DNA from: Acidimicrobiaceae bacterium
GTDB taxonomy: Bacteria; Actinomycetota; Acidimicrobiia; Acidimicrobiales; UBA8592
Assembly (NCBI GenBank): GCA_002724825.1
Contig: PBPU01000097.1
Coordinates: 1-6,271, forward strand
Reading direction: 5' to 3'
DNA: 6,271 nt
Shown: in pieces, positions 5,793 to 6,271 of the stretch
How the letters are laid out: each line of letters starts with the position of its first letter
Numbering within the stretch: position 1 is the stretch's first letter
Program-made: the position numbers and the translations under genes
The notes under the pieces: generated by a model
The model's database searches: none
The model's input: the letters and a program-made list of their open reading frames with translations, nothing else
What the model was told of the DNA's origin: nothing

Positions 5793-5841
5793 CTTATTTT
5801 TTAGCCGATATCTATAGTATGTTCTGGTTATGAATATAAAC
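5793..5841 (+). repeat. Intergenic repeat, copy 3, between the MetX-like and GFA genes
   Basis: The core 5801-5832 differs from copy 1 at two of 32 positions. The CTTATT (5793-5798) corresponds to CTTCCT of the other copies, and TATGAATATAAAC (5829-5841) is shared with copy 2. It starts three bases after the stop of the MetX-like gene and ends just before the GFA ribosome site. The ATG inside the repeat (5830) opens only MNIN before TAG 5842-5844, whose last bases overlap the AGGAGA of the GFA gene. TATAGT (5813-5818) or TATGAA (5829-5834) could be the -10 of a promoter giving the GFA gene its own transcript. Confidence 0.8.
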
Positions 5842-5853
5842 TAGGAGAAACTT

Positions 5854-6258
5854 ATGCCTATTCCTTTTGAAGGTGGATGTCATTGTGGTGCTGTGCGTTA
5901 CGTTTGTTCGAAGGAGCCAATAACCGTGGTTAACTGTCATTGTGGGGACTGTCAAAAAATTGCGGGGTCAGCATTCATAACCGGTGTTCTAGTCCCAGAA
6001 GGCTCGATAAAAGTAAGTGGCGAACTTAAAAGTTACAGGGTGAAAGCCGACAGTGGTAACGGTATTACTCGAAATTTCTGTCCAATTTGTGGAACGAGGA
6101 TAATGGTTGAGTTAGAGGGCGGTGTTGGAGTCGGAGTAAGTTACACAACGCTTGACGATAGTTCTTGGCTAGAGCCCGCTATAGAGTTTTACACCAGCAA
6201 AGCTCAACCTTGGATCAACTTATGTTCAAACACGGAAAAGCTAACGGACATGACTTGA
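5854..6258 (+). CDS. GFA-family (CENP-V/GFA) zinc-binding protein
   Basis: The 134-residue product is a full-length member of the GFA family, named for glutathione-dependent formaldehyde-activating enzyme (Gfa), whose enzymatic role is disputed. All zinc-binding cysteines are present: C9 and C11 in GGCHCG, C28, C30 and C33 in NCHCGDC, and C76 and C79 in FCPICG. The spacing CxC, CxCxxC and CxxC is the family signature. The fold is a small cytoplasmic beta sandwich with two zinc sites. The C-terminal EFYTSKAQPW (111-120) is also typical. The substrate is unknown; glutathione-adduct chemistry is possible but not shown. AGGAGA at 5843-5848 supports the start. It follows the MetX-like gene by 63 bp with repeat copy 3 in between, so it may be both read through from the operon and separately initiated. 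Confidence 0.85.
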   Translation: MPIPFEGGCHCGAVRYVCSKEPITVVNCHCGDCQKIAGSAFITGVLVPEGSIKVSGELKSYRVKADSGNGITRNFCPICGTRIMVELEGGVGVGVSYTTLDDSSWLEPAIEFYTSKAQPWINLCSNTEKLTDMT

Positions 6259-6271
6259 TTAGCCCAATGAA

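Noticed and set aside
1331..5841. Repeats as CRISPR units
   Set aside because: The copies are 2.2 kb apart with genes between them; there is no regular spacing or spacer set.
6259..6271. TTAGCC after the GFA stop as the beginning of a fourth repeat copy
   Set aside because: It diverges immediately (CAATGAA instead of GATATC) and the window ends, so six bases cannot support it.

Overview
This 6.3 kb window looks like an accessory region of a bacterial chromosome. It is AT-rich, most genes have AGGAG-type ribosome binding sites, and it contains Sec signal peptides and one lipobox, so a Gram-negative bacterium is likely. The protein set (two-repeat secreted protein, secreted NTF2-like protein, GFA protein, MetX-like hydrolase, MFS carrier) would fit a marine or aquatic gammaproteobacterium. 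That placement is inference; there is no rRNA or housekeeping marker to fix it. No rRNA, tRNA, CRISPR array, transposase or integrase is visible.

Layout, left to right. (1) Positions 1-405 hold a probable terminator, a good sigma70-type promoter, and a small lipoprotein gene that appears frameshifted (114-358). (2) Positions 406-1167 encode a TylF/MycF-like SAM-dependent methyltransferase. (3) Positions 1168-1584 have no convincing gene but contain one copy of a conserved 32-40 bp repeat. (4) A divergent pair follows: a secreted NTF2/SnoaL-like protein on the minus strand (1585-2058) and a secreted two-repeat protein on the plus strand (2278-2988). Between them lie operator-like direct repeats and an 18-bp dyad. 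(5) A small beta-rich protein of unknown function (3067-3450) ends in a clear stem-loop terminator. (6) An MFS carrier (3570-4739) and a MetX-like alpha/beta hydrolase (4768-5790) form a two-gene operon. (7) A GFA-family zinc protein (5854-6258) closes the window.

The most interesting signal is the repeat, with core TTArCCGATATCTATAGT followed by a TTCTGG-TATG block. It occurs near 1331, 3534 and 5793, always in plus orientation and always between genes. Two copies sit immediately before the MFS/hydrolase operon and the GFA gene, and the MFS start codon lies inside the repeat. A degenerate copy lies upstream of the lipoprotein at position 68. A fragment of its downstream half may lie upstream of the two-repeat protein. 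It looks like a shared promoter/leader element that puts transporter, hydrolase and GFA protein under common control, perhaps spread by duplication. The copy at 1331 has no gene behind it and may be an orphan or a relic.

How the genes work together is inferred only. The carrier, hydrolase and GFA protein could handle one small exported or imported metabolite; the secreted proteins on the left have no assigned pathway.
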